DNA of 64,000 bases from Poecilobothrus nobilitatus. Taxonomy: Eukaryota > Arthropoda > Insecta > Diptera > Dolichopodidae. The translations under genes and the position numbers were made by a program. The notes beneath the pieces are model-generated. The model was not told the origin of the DNA. It searched no databases and saw only the letters and a program-made list of their open reading frames with translations. Shown in pieces: positions 39,500 to 50,861 of this stretch. The stretch's first letter is position 1; every line of letters starts with the position of its first letter. Location: positions 315,714,018-315,778,017 of the forward strand of contig OX352772.1 in the NCBI GenBank assembly GCA_947095535.1. Reading direction: 5' to 3'.

Positions 39500-39577
39500 A
39501 ATATCCCATTGGCATGATGGGAAGGGGGGCGCAAAAATTTAAATGTGCATAGGGCACCAGAACTCTTGAGCCGGCGC
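39500..39577 (-). mobile_element. Possible hAT-type transposon end
   Basis: On the minus strand from 39577 the sequence reads CAGCGCCGGCTCAAGAGTTC then a GC-rich stretch (GGTGCCCTATGCAC, GCGCCCCCC). CAGNGCCGGCTCAAG resembles hAT terminal inverted repeats. No partner end or target duplication was found nearby. Confidence 0.4.
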
Positions 39578-39748
39578 TGTCCATTGTGATACTAAGTTAC
39601 CTTAAGTAACCCTTGAATTTTCTAATAAAATATTATGTTGTTGTCATTCTTTTCAAAATTTAACCCTGCAATTTGGAAGTTTAAATTTTTTCCATATGCT
39701 TTGATTACAATATAAACTTGTGAAAAATCTAATGATTTCTTCCTTTAA

Positions 39749-39957
39749 AAACTTAGATTCATTTTATTATTTATATATGAATCTGAATCTTATCTTCAAC
39801 GGTCCAAATCTTTTTTAGATTGCGTGTTTGCTGAACCATTAGAAGTTCCGCAATTAATGCGTTTGGATGATTTTGTAATGAAATATGACGTCAATTTAGA
39901 TGTGACAGTTTCTTTTATAGATAGAATATTTATACAAGCAGATGTATTGCACAATTA
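39749..39957 (+). other. Short coding-like frame, unidentified
   Basis: An open frame with no start ATG at its head ends at TAA 39955-39957. It reads Y-E-S-E-S-Y-L-Q-R-S-K-S-F-L-D then A-E-P-L-E-V-P-Q-L-M-R-L and D-V-T-V-S-F-I-D-R-I-F. Composition is far less skewed to Phe/Ile/Asn/Lys than the random frames around it, and GC is locally higher. TTTTTTAG at 39811-39818 could be a splice acceptor. It could be a terminal exon of an unseen gene or a transposase scrap. I do not recognise it. Confidence 0.3.
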
Positions 39958-41127
39958 AATACAATTTTCAATTTAATATAATTTAATTGATAGTATACCT
40001 TTAACATGAATTTTTTTGCGAGAAGTTGATGAATATCATAAAACATTAGTTTTAAGATAACTTTAATATTGATAGTACATTCAAATTATTTTCTAAATAT
40101 CACAATATAACAATAATCGTTATTATCCATTCATTCAGATGACTTTCATATGTAATTTTTTTTATTGAAAACTATCACAGAACAACAACTATAAATTATC
40201 ATAGAAAATTTATATATCCTTTAAATAATTCATTAGAATTACTAATTATTAATTATGTTAATTACATTTTTTTTTCGAAATATTGAAAAGATTTTTCACA
40301 TTTCATTATAATATTTCCAATAACAAAACATAACTAAGAAAAAATTTTTAACATCCTTATTGAAGCATTTCAATTTACTATTTACAATTTAAAACAATTT
40401 CCAATTTGATTTATAACTAATCTTAAGATTTATTTTCTATATAAATAACAAATTACAAAATAAATTTTCAATAATTTTTTTTTTAAATACACATAATAAG
40501 TACATTATATATACATAATATATATTATATAGTTTGAACTAAAGTAAATACATCGCAAATCTTTACCAGATTTTCACAATAATTTATTGAACCAAAAAGT
40601 TTTTTTTATTCCCAGTTTGTTTTTTCTTTTTTTTTTAGAATAAAAATTACTAAAAATTTTAGTTATTTGAAAATAATTGATGCTTATATGTAATTTATAA
40701 TCAATTTAAAATACAAAATGATTAATTCAAGTTTATACAAGGTAAAATTATAAAGTAATAAATATTAAAAGTAAAATTAAAAATTTTTTATAATTTTAAT
40801 TTCATACTAAATGAAATGAAGCTTATGTCATAAAGTTCTTTTTAAGTTTTTAATCCATTATCTATTTGGAACCAAAATTTTTGATCTTATTTTTGCAATA
40901 TTGATCTTTTTTATTTGCAAATTTTCTTTTGTCTAGTGTGATAGATATGTCCACACTCCACACCTTTAACACTGCTTATTCGTTGCACACTGGAAATTCG
41001 TTTATCATGCAGACTCCGCTTGTCTAAAATCAGTTATCTACTGAATGTAGTTGAAGTTTTAATGTAATTGGTCCTCATATGGATTGGTGACTTATATGTG
41101 TACGATTTAGTAAAGTTTAACAAGAAC

Positions 41128-41395
41128 ATTAAAATCTTTCTTTAAAAGGTTCCTCTGAATTTTCTTACCCATCCTATATAATCCTAAATTTTCATACATC
41201 CCCCTTTTCAAAAAATTCTTTTTCGATCCTTATCTCATAAACCACATTGTACATATTTTGTATTAAATGTTTCAACCTAAAGTTTGGTTTAAAATGAGAT
41301 GGTTTTGATTGATTACAGTCCAACACTATCTGGCAAAAGCAAGTGCAAATCCTCTGGGTTACTTTCGGAATTTTCCACCGACCCTCGTAAAAAAA
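41128..41395. repeat. Dispersed repeat family E, copy 2
   Basis: Similar over about 270 bp to 25135-25420: 'ATCTTTCTTTAAAA-GTTCCTC', 'CAACCTAAAGTTTGGT', 'GATGGTTTTGATTGATTA', 'CAACACTATCTGGCAAAAG', 'TTTTCCACCGACCCTCGT'. The copies are about 70-75% alike by eye. No termini or coding motif were recognised; probably an old transposon. Confidence 0.6.
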
Positions 41396-41399
41396 AAAG

Positions 41400-44300
41400 A
41401 AAAATAAAGTATTCGTTTTTTTTTTTTTTTGGAAATTTTTTTGTATCCTCGTAATTTTACACATTTTTCTGTATTAAATATTGCAATAATTTAATTTTTA
41501 AGAAGAATTAATTAACAAGAAAACTTTATTTACAGTAGACTTATGAAAATGTTTACCTACTGATATTGTAATCCTTAACAAAGTGAAACATCGTGCTTTC
41601 AGTTTCCAAATACTCAAGTAAACACTGATCATGTAGAAAGTTAAAAAATAAATATAGTAAATTTAAAAGCTTTATTTTTTGTTTTGCGAGGTGTCTAAAT
41701 AATTGAACCCTATGGGCTTACAAATCTTTTATAGTTTTTTAAAATTATTATGATATGTTAAAATCAATCTTTTGTTGTACTTAATAAATAAATGGGTTTT
41801 TTTGTATGGGCTTTTAATAAATATATACAATTTATAATTTTTCTGAATCCTATTTAACTTTTTTACTAACAAATTTCAACCAATATTGGGCATATAAAAT
41901 TCATAATACATGTATTGTTCCAAAAATTTAGATCTCCGCAAAGTTTTTGATTCATTTTTACAACCTTGGTAAAGATTAGAATTTAGATTAAACTTAAAAA
42001 ACTACAAATATCATAAGATATCTTAACTTAGTTTGCTATGGAATTTTGGATATAGTTTAAAGAACCAAAATGATTCTTTTCATAAGAGGTAAGAAAGTTT
42101 TCTAATTATTTTTTACATTATAAAAGTTGATCTGAAAATAACAACAATTTAACAAATTTCGAATATTTCGAACATCAAAATTTGTCGTTTACAAAAATTA
42201 TATCTTAGATGTACAAAATAAACAGATTTTTTAATAAATACATTTTAAAAGACTAAGAACTGAAAAAAATAATGTTGTTCTCTATAATGCTTACTTGTAC
42301 TTATACATACATATTTATTTATATATATTTACTTATTCACATATGAGAAACTCAAAGGAAGAAAAATTCCGGTTTATATTATTCTTGTACATTAGCTTAA
42401 AATAATATTTTTTTGAAGTTTTATTATGCTCTTTTAATTTCAATAATTGATAAACTTTTAATCATACCTTGTACTAAACACTAAATAGTTTTTATAAATA
42501 TATATAATATACATACCTTATATTTATTACTCATAATAAGTACTACCCAAAGATTTCTTAATTAGTAATATTACCTTGAAATTGATTAAATACCTGTAAT
42601 GTCATCAATAAAAAAAAAAAAAATTAAAAAAAAAAAAAAAAAATCTAAGAGAAATCAGAAAATGTATAATTAGAAAATACCAACTAATAAATTTTTATTA
42701 ATGACATAAGGGTTTACAAAATTTTCATGAACTCAGTATTCTAAATCGATCTTATATATTATACATATATATATAAATTATAGATATATGTTTTGATAAC
42801 ATAAAGGATCTATAAAATATAGAATTTAATATACATTACAATACATATTACATATCAAAAATATATATTAATATATTATAATTTATACTTACAATAAAAT
42901 ATACAACTGTTTAATTATATTTTGAGCAGAGTTTGTAACAAAATTGTTGAAATTATAATAGTTTGAAAAGTAAATCAATCCTTAAATTAACTAATTTTTT
43001 TTTAAAGATAATGGGCCAGATTCTAAAAGAGACTGAGCTTAAACTCAAATCTGACTTTTTCAAACAAAATCTATACCTAGTCGTAGTTTTGTTTTGATTT
43101 AAGTTTTAGCTTGGTTTTTATGCATTCGACCCAATGTCCTTCACTGGCGAAAAAAAAACAATGCTCTTTATTTACCTTTTAAAAATTGCATATTTTCAGG
43201 CGTCATGGAAATGATTGTTGAGCTTTGGATGAAAATTTTTCTTTTGTTATTTTTGTTCATACTTTTACAATTTGAAATTGTATTCTTTAATTTTGGTTGC
43301 TTAAAATGTTCATTAACACCCAGAAAAATCTCATCCAGATCTCTTGTATAACACTCGATGTTTTACCATAAAAGAAAAAAAACCAATTTCAAAGCTTTAT
43401 TCGATAAAAAAAAATGAATTTTTCCACGTTCGTCCAATAAAATACAAAAAAATTAAATTGGTACATTTTATTAACTAATTTATTATTATTTAAAAATAAT
43501 TTAATCTATCATTTAATGTTTTGGTTCTAATTTTTGTCTGATTTATGTATAAGTTTCTTCAAAAACTTTAAATGTAACTGTGACTATTAAATATCACATT
43601 AAATCTGTTAATTTTTATTCACCTGAGTTCTGAACTATTGAATATTTTTTTATAATAAAATAATTACTATAATAAATCTAAAAAAAATATAACTTTATAT
43701 CGATTTAATCGATATAAATTATCGAAATTTATTGATTTTTATCGAAATTTATTGATCAATTTTATTGTTTTTGATAAAAATAAATCAATGTAGCAAAATA
43801 TTTTATTTAGAACTAAAAACTTGGAATACAAAAAAAAAATAATCATATTTTCAACTTTACTTGTACCACATCCAAACATATTTTTTACACATATACATAT
43901 ATAAAAATTAATATCAATACTCAAATTATTATTCATTCAAATTAAATCTTTCATATTCCTTTTCTCCATCCTTCAACTTGAAAATGGGGGTTTTATTTTT
44001 TTCAATAACATGTCAAGAGAATTTCATTAATATGTGATTATGATGATAATAATAATAATCATGATGGTAGTGATGGTAGTGATAAAAATGATGATGATTG
44101 TGATAAATTAATTGACATAAATAATTAAGTAAAGTACTATATAACAAAATGTTATATATTATTATGTATATAATTATTAAGTATAAAATTAATATACATA
44201 CAAAAATACTATTATAAATATTTATATTTGTTATATACAATCAAAAAAAAAAATTGAATTTGATGAAATTTCCAAATTTCCTTTTCTTTCTGCATAAAAA

Positions 44301-44490
44301 TATTACTTAAGATTTTAAACTTTTTGTCATAGCTAACATTGAACATCTAAATTTTTATAATTTCCAAATCTTGGAGTATTTAAATTATTTTATTTAAAAA
44401 ATAAAATTACATTAGGAAGTTCCTGTCAATAGAAGTTTTTTTGTTATAATTGTTTCCTGTTTTTTAGGTATTTTTTTTTAAATATTATTT
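41400..44490. other. AT-rich intergenic DNA, no gene seen
   Basis: Includes two adjacent A runs at 42610-42645, TA-rich stretches at 42750-42890, and an ATAATAATAATC/ATGATGG microsatellite at 44037-44100. The last yields a spurious His/Tyr-rich frame on the minus strand. None of the open frames looks coding. Confidence 0.55.
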
Positions 44491-44496
44491 TCTTCC

Positions 44497-44565
44497 TGGA
44501 GATAAAGTATAGTTCTTAGGATTAGAAAGATGGAGATAAAGTCAAAGTTCTTAGGATTAAAAAGA
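44497..44565 (+). repeat. Two-copy tandem repeat, about 35 bp
   Basis: GGAGATAAAGTATAGTTCTT and GGAGATAAAGTCAAAGTTCT begin adjacent near-identical units that continue AGGATTAGAAAG / AGGATTAAAAAG. Confidence 0.75.
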
Positions 44566-45079
44566 CTACAAAATATGTATTTTAAAAGATGTATATGTGT
44601 GTATATGGCTATATGTATTTGGATTTACACATTTTGGACTGTGTGCAATGATTACAAGTACACTCAACCATATAAAATAAAGATCGAAAATGCTGTATAT
44701 TTGTTTTTTTGTATTCGGATTTTGGGTATTTGTATAATTTGTTTATTAACATTAGGATGTTTAGTTAACTGTGAGTTATAAGGTATAAATTAAAATTTTT
44801 AGTTTGTAATTGATATTTCGTTTTGTTATATGTGTATATTTTTATAATTGGATTAGTTATAACTAACTAATTCAAATTATAATTTTCATATTATAACAAT
44901 TAAAATGACTACCCCAATAGTTTTGATAGAGAGGTGAAAAAGAGAAGAATTTTGATTAAGAACAGATGTAGTTAAAAATATTTTTTTAGATTAAGATTAT
45001 TAATTAATTTGATCTGCTCTGGAAGTTCACTATAAACATTAAGGCAATTATACAAGCAGTTATTCTTTTGATGTAATGT

Positions 45080-45135
45080 TCTAAATAGGGAAAGGTAGAA
45101 GGTAGGTAAATAGGGAAAGGTAGAAAGGGAAAGGT
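45080..45135 (+). repeat. Local GGGAAAGGTAGAA tandem duplication
   Basis: AATAGGGAAAGGTAGAA is followed by a second copy and a third partial copy within 55 bp. It lies within the retroelement remnant. Confidence 0.7.
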
Positions 45136-45656
45136 AAATTATGTTTTTAATTGATTATGAATGATTCTTATGAATGCAGTTTTTTAGAGTACCGGTAATA
45201 ATATGTTTTTTAAAGTAATTATGTACTTAGAAATTATGTAGTGTACACAAAATCTGTTAAGTGTAACAAAGGTAAGTCTTGGACTATACTTTTCAACATT
45301 TTTATGCATATCTAATTTATTTAGATAATTTTGTCGAGGTCTACTACAAAAAGGTAGGAAATATGTGATTTTATAAACGAAGCATATACTGTGTAAATCG
45401 ATTGATCCTACAGGAATATACGTAGTCTTTTTATTAGGAATATGTATATAGAGTTTTGTTTATGATTACTTTTTCTATATATATGTTTATTCCAATTTAA
45501 TTTGCTAACAAGTATTAAACTTAAATAATTAAAGTTTAATTAAAGTATTTCTATTGTTACATTATTATACAGCACAGAATTTGTAAAGTTAAGAATCTTG
45601 TTTTCAAATATTAATATGATGGTTTTTTTTTAAGTTTAATAAAAGTCGGTCGGTGA

Positions 45657-45688
45657 TGCATTCAGTTATCTGGGGATAACTGAATACA
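45657..45688. repeat. Perfect 10-bp hairpin
   Basis: ATTCAGTTAT and ATAACTGAAT flank a 6-nt loop. It sits inside the reverse transcriptase remnant, so it may be a by-product of local rearrangement. Confidence 0.7.
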
Positions 45689-45839
45689 ACCCTTTAATTT
45701 TAATAGAAGAAATGTCGTCAATACGTAATTTAAAAAGAAGCGGGCCTAAAATTGATCTTGATTTTATTTTTTCACCACTAAATTTATTGTTTATACGAAC
45801 TTTTCGTTATGAAATAAAGATTTAAATTATTGCACTTAA

Positions 45840-47000
45840 GATTTAAATTAATTTAATTGATGAAATTTTTAAGAAAACATACAAAATGGTGATAAATGGA
45901 ATAAAATGGTGTATTTCCACTATTGTCATCATTACCAGAGCTTTAATCAAACTATTAACACTATTTTCATAAGATGTATATTATGCTTGTAAGTCACAAA
46001 AAAAAATACATTACAAAATACAACTGCATATTTTTTTCTATATCGAAAAATGAAATATCCTTTCAAATGTAAAATAATTCTGATCCATACAATATTTATT
46101 ATATAATAATACAAATATTATGTAAAAAGAAAATAAATTATACCAAATATTGGGTATGGTATACATAGGTCTATATTTTTCATAAATTGTTAATGTATCA
46201 TTATTGTTGTATTCATAGTATTACCATGAGCATCTTGTATTTAGTTTAATATACATGCTAAGATATTTAGTAAAAACACACTCATATACGAGATAAATAT
46301 TCTATAACTTATATAACCAATTATTATAAAAAGAAAATAAACTATTCTTTATTTAATATAATTTATAATTTGTTTTTTCATTATATAAAAATATTTTTAA
46401 TATTCCTGATATTTTACCAATTATTAATACATGATGAATTCATGAATTCTTTTTTGAATTATTTTATTTAATTATTGGTTCGATATGATACCAATCAAAA
46501 ATATAATTACAATATATAATGATAAATTTCATCCTTTGTTTCTACTTTTTGTTAATATTTACGGGAATTGAATCTAAATTGAATTAATTCAAATCCATGC
46601 TATACTTTTTTTAGTTAATTTATTAATTTATGTATTAATTTTTTTTTTCAAATTTATTTAAGACATTTCCTTAATCCAAGCATCAGTTATATTTTTCATT
46701 TAATGGAACCGTTGTTCATTTTCATCATTTACAATGATGTGTAGGTTAGTAAACGACATTAAATGTTAGAAATTATTACTACAATTAGTTACATATTATT
46801 AATGTTAAAAATTTTAAAAATAATACAGTAACTAATCTAATATAATTCTAAAAATTTTAACTACACCAATTATAAACTCTATAGCATTGTAAAAATGCAA
46901 GTTAAATTGCAATGTAAGTTTAATCATGTAGACTACGAAAATTAAACATTATCGTGTAATGTTTAGCTCTCACTGTTAACTCGTTAATGGTAATATCAAA
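45840..47000. other. AT-rich DNA, no gene seen
   Basis: No open frame, repeat family or tRNA-like box recognised. A poly-T run lies at 47011. Confidence 0.5.
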
Positions 47001-47004
47001 GAGC

Positions 47005-47545
47005 TTCAGTTTTTTTTTTTCCTTTCTACTCCCTTTGGGAGCATAGGGCTTCCACAAAGCCTTTCCATCTGTTTCTATTTAGTGCTTTCATTTGTGACCA
47101 TGTTTATTTAGTTCTGTTATTTCTCGCTGTACTGTTCTAAGCCATGTATTTCTAGGTCTACGAACATTTCTCTTTCCTTAAGGGTTCCATTCCAGGACTT
47201 GCCTGGCTAGTTTGGGGGTCTTCTAAGAATGTGACCTATCCACCTATATTTTCGTTTCTTAATTTCTATTTCGATAGGTTCTTGACCGGTAGCTTCTCAT
47301 AGATCTTCATTTCGTATTCTTCTTGCTCAGTATATTCTGCATATAATGAGGAGGCACTAATTGTTTACAAATACTTGTAGTTTGTATGTTTCTTTCTTAT
47401 TAACTAGTCAAGTTTTACTACCATACAAGAGGACAGATTTTATACATGCTTGGAATATTTTAAGTTTGGTTTAATTAAAGGATTCTGTATTAATTATATA
47501 CAGAATTCTACTCTGGTGCGCATTTCTTTCTGATAAAGTTACTAA
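47005..47545 (-). pseudogene. RTE-like non-LTR reverse transcriptase, C-terminal remnant
   Basis: On the minus strand the order is T-K-L-K-I-F-Q-A-C-I-K-S-V-L-L-Y-G-S-K-T-W, then Y-K-L-Q-V-F-V-N, then C-L-L-I-I-C-R-I-Y-W and I-R-N-E-D-L. R-K-Y-R-W-I-G-H-I-L-R-R-P, W-N-G-T-L-K and A-L-N-R-N-R-W-K-G-F-V-E-A-L-C-S follow. These are the well-known C-terminal blocks of RTE-type ORF2 proteins (LLYG.ETW; RKWRWIGHTLR; W..LV.ALC). Stops and frame changes break the reading frame several times, so it is inactive. The 5' part of ORF2, with the endonuclease and catalytic YADD box, is absent. The assignment to RTE rather than a neighbouring clade is from recognition only. Confidence 0.78.
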
Positions 47546-47689
47546 ATTAATTTTATTGCATTTCATAATTTTTTATTGAGTTACATAATTAGGCTCTATA
47601 ATATTCGATAAACTTTTTTATTATTATTTATTTCTTATTTAAAAATTTAATTTTTTATTTAAAAAAAATATTATGTACAATTAAGAGAT

Positions 47690-48220
47690 CCTTTCGAAGC
47701 TTTTAAGAAATCGCATATAACTAGGAAAAGTCGTTATCCCATGAAAATCCGTTAAACATAATGTTGGCCTTTTAATTTTTATACCTATATACCTTAATTT
47801 AAACAATTTTACATAGATATCAAAATTACACGTGTTCTTCAAAATCTTTGTTGCCTAATAACTCTTAAACAGGAAGAATACACACATTTTTGAAGTAAGT
47901 TATATTTATTTTAAAAAATCTTCTTTCTCTCAAAATTTAATTTAAGAATCTGACTAAAATTATCCGGAGATACGGGAAAACCAAATGAGTGGGTGAAATG
48001 CATAATAGGTGATCGGTCAGTATATAAAAAGAGGCTACATAAAAAAGATTTTCCACAATATTCCATTTTTAAACGATGATTATGCATGGTCCATTCCTCC
48101 ATTGTCCCTTTTAAATGGTATAGAAGTTTTATAAAGAGACAGTTTAACAAACCGATAGACTGACAAAGTAAAACAAAAAAGCAAATTTTTAAAATTTTTT
48201 TGGAAAATGTGCTTTAAAGA
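47690..48220 (-). mobile_element. Family C fragment, reversed and diverged
   Basis: The sequence ends (+) AAATTTTTTTGGAAAATGTGC, the reverse of the family C start. It carries degenerate 'GACAGTTTAACAAACCGATAGACTGACAAAGTAAAAC', corresponding to the GTCCGT region. Internal blocks 'CCTAATAACTCTTAAACAG' and 'CTCTCAAAATTT' match the interior. Confidence 0.65.
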
Positions 48221-48224
48221 AAAA

Positions 48225-49735
48225 TACTTGATTTTGTATTGATATTAAAATGAACAAACTAAAAAGAGCAAAAAAGAAGCAGTACCTTATACCTTTAGTG
48301 ATGAGGTAAAAATTACAATTTATTTCTTTATTGAATTTTCTATAAATAACAATAGAACAATTCTTTAATCTTTACTTTTTATTTTAGTTTAAAATTTTTT
48401 TTTTTTGGTTGCATGACGAATTTTTTACTCAAATATGAAAGATTTTTTTAATATTTTTCATGAAAGTACAAAAACTTTGAATTATTTAATGTTAACTTGA
48501 ACTTGAAAAACATGGTGATATAATGATGATATATAAAGTTATTGGCGCCCATGTGTGAAAGTAAAAATATCCTCTGTCTTTTGACTTCTTAACAAGATCA
48601 ATATCTGAAATATGAAAAATTATAATAAAATTTATTATTTGTGAATGTAACCATACACGTGTTGTTAATAAAATTAATAATTTTTTGGCTTATATAACAA
48701 CTTATTCCTTTTTTTTTGCTCAAATATTTCTTTTAATTTGTCAATAAATATAACTCTGATGAAGTCATCTAATTCTCACAACAGTCAGACAATTGAATTA
48801 TCGTTCAATATGACCGGCGACTTACACACTGTCTCATTGGTCAGATATAATAAATTTTACAACTTTTGGTTTAGATACATGCAAAGTATACTATAAATGT
48901 TTTTAAACTAATTCTATAGTCATGAACTAAGTTGAAAAATTCATCTGCTTAACAATAAGAACCATAATTTCTAATTTTTCAAAAACCTTAAATATTATTA
49001 AACCATATAAACATTTTTCAAATTAAATTTATTTCAAATTTTAATTTAAAATTTATCTTAACTAAAAATTTAAGATCCTGATGGTTTCTATTTGAAATAA
49101 AAGGATTCACAAAAAAAAAAAAAAGACCAAAAACAAAATAATATTTTACATTCAAAACAGAAAGATCCTTACAAATCCTTTAGGTTATATAAAATTTTAA
49201 ATAAAAAAAATATATGTATGAATATATATATTATTTTTTTGTTCTTATGTAAATAGCCATATGTTTATATTTGTATATCAATTTGTATGCTAATGGAAAT
49301 CAATAAATAAAAAAATAAAAAAAATATATGTATATGTACTAATAAAAAACAAACAAAAAAATTTTTTGTAACCTATATTTAAAAAGCGAGTAAATTTATA
49401 ATTTATATCTCAAATATTTTATTAACTTTATAAGAGTTTATGTATATATATTTTTATATTTAATAAATTATATGTTCAAACATATATACTTAATATATAA
49501 GTCAAAGTGACCATATACATTTTATATTTTTAAGAATCTCATACTACAGATACATAAGTTTTGGTTTTTGTCATATTTTAAATATTTTTAACATGTTTTT
49601 GCTCTTAATAATAAACTGAAAGAATAAGCCGATTAAAAATTCTTCTTACTAAAAGAATATATTATTACTTATTTTTGAAAATTTGTTTGTCCTTTTTAAA
49701 AATAATATTCTACCCTGTCCACCTTAATAAAATTT
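48225..49735. other. AT-rich intergenic DNA, no gene seen
   Basis: Mostly A/T runs and TATATG-rich stretches (49200-49500). Slightly higher GC around 48770-48850 without an open frame. Confidence 0.55.
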
Positions 49736-49746
49736 TTTGTTCTTCT

Positions 49747-50784
49747 TGTTTTTATACCCGTATGAACTATGTTCAAGGGTATAATAAATTTGCCATTACG
49801 TTTGTGACACCTTAAAGGAGTCGAGCTAGATATAGTGTCAAAGGTATGGATCGGCTCAGAATCGAATTCTGAGTCGATTAAGCCATGTACGTCCGTCCGT
49901 CCGTCCGTCCGTCCGCACGATAACTCAAAAAATAAAAGAGCTAGGAGGCTGAAATTTTTTTTACGTCACTTTTACAAAATTGTTAGTTTTGCTATTTAAA
50001 TCCAACATTTTCGGTCGGCGGGTTCGAGTAGCTGCCATACAACTTCTATTTTTATATAGAAATAACTCAGTATCTATTCAAGCCAGGTTTCTGAAATTTT
50101 GCAAATGATGATCAAGTTTTATGGCAACAACTTCCGTAAAATTTGGTTGTGGTGGTGCGACGGGTTCGGGTAGCTGCCATACAACTTATTCGTTTAAATG
50201 AGAATAACTCAGTGTCTATTGAAGCTAGGAACCTGAAATTTAGTAAAGAGGTGTCGAGTTACATGCCAACAATTTTTGTAAAATTTGGTTGGTCTAGAGC
50301 AGCCGGTTCAGGCTTCTTGCACCTCTTCCAACTTAATGAAGCTAGGCGTCAGAAATCTTGCAAATGATGATTAAGTTTTATGGCAACAACTTTTGCAAAA
50401 TTTGGTTGTGGTGGTGCGACGTGTTCGGCTAGCTGCCATACAACTTATCCGTTTAAATGAGAATAACTCAGTGTCTATTGAAGCTAGGAACCTGCAATTT
50501 AGTAAAGAGGTGTCGAGTTACAGGCCAACAACTTTTGTAAAATTTGGTTGGCCCAGAGCAGCCGGTTCAGGCTTCTTGCACCTCTTGGAACTTAATGAAG
50601 CTACGCGCAATAGATTCGGGTAGCTGTCATACAACTCCACAATTTACATAAATGTATCTCTGTAGTTCGGTACTACAACATCTGAATGTTTTTAAAAGAT
50701 GATCAAGTTTTATAGAAACAGGATATATTACGTTCATACGGGTATCCCAGAGTTGACACAGTCTACTCTACTGCACTCTTCCTC
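49747..50784 (+). mobile_element. Full-length family A element (about 1.04 kb)
   Basis: The 5' stem-loop TATACCCGTATGAAC...GTTCAAGGGTATA comes first. Then come GGTATGGATCGGCTCAGAATCG, GTCCGTCCGTCCG, CACGATAACTCAAAAAATAA, and two tandem 259-bp units (offset 50141 to 50400). The 3' end is CGTTCATACGGGTATCCCAG then CTCTTCCTCG. The TTCATACGGGTAT block is the inverse of the 5' terminus. GTTCTTCT at 49739-49746 and 50785-50792 may be an 8-bp target duplication or a chance match in T/C-rich sequence. Confidence 0.85.
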
Positions 50785-50861
50785 GTTCTTCTCTAAAATA
50801 AAATTTGAATTGTTCATAATATAAAATTTGGGATATACTTCTATTTAGATCTCATGCCTGA

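Larger units (their letters stand above)
44930..45835 (-). pseudogene. CR1/L2-like non-LTR reverse transcriptase remnant
   Basis: The minus strand shows R-S-I-L-G-P-L-L-F-K-L-R-I-D-D-I-S near 45755-45705, equivalent to QGSILGPLLFLLYINDI. A degraded catalytic box (C-I-Q-L-S-P-D-N) follows. The thumb region then reads K-I-L-N-F-T-N-S, L-I-L-V-S-K-L-N-W-N-K-H-I, R-L-R-I-F-L, I-Y-T-V-Y-A-S-F-I-K-S-H-I-S-Y-L. The C-terminal K-N-N-C-L-Y-N-C-L-N-V-Y-S-E-L-P is near 45070-45020. The order and spacing match one ORF2, but many stops and frameshifts intervene. The catalytic Asp pair is lost, so the copy is long dead. This is a different lineage from the remnants at 47005 and 61325. Confidence 0.75.

Noticed and set aside
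44013..44240. His/Tyr-rich 75-codon minus-strand frame
   Set aside because: It is the translation of an ATGATG/ATAATA microsatellite.
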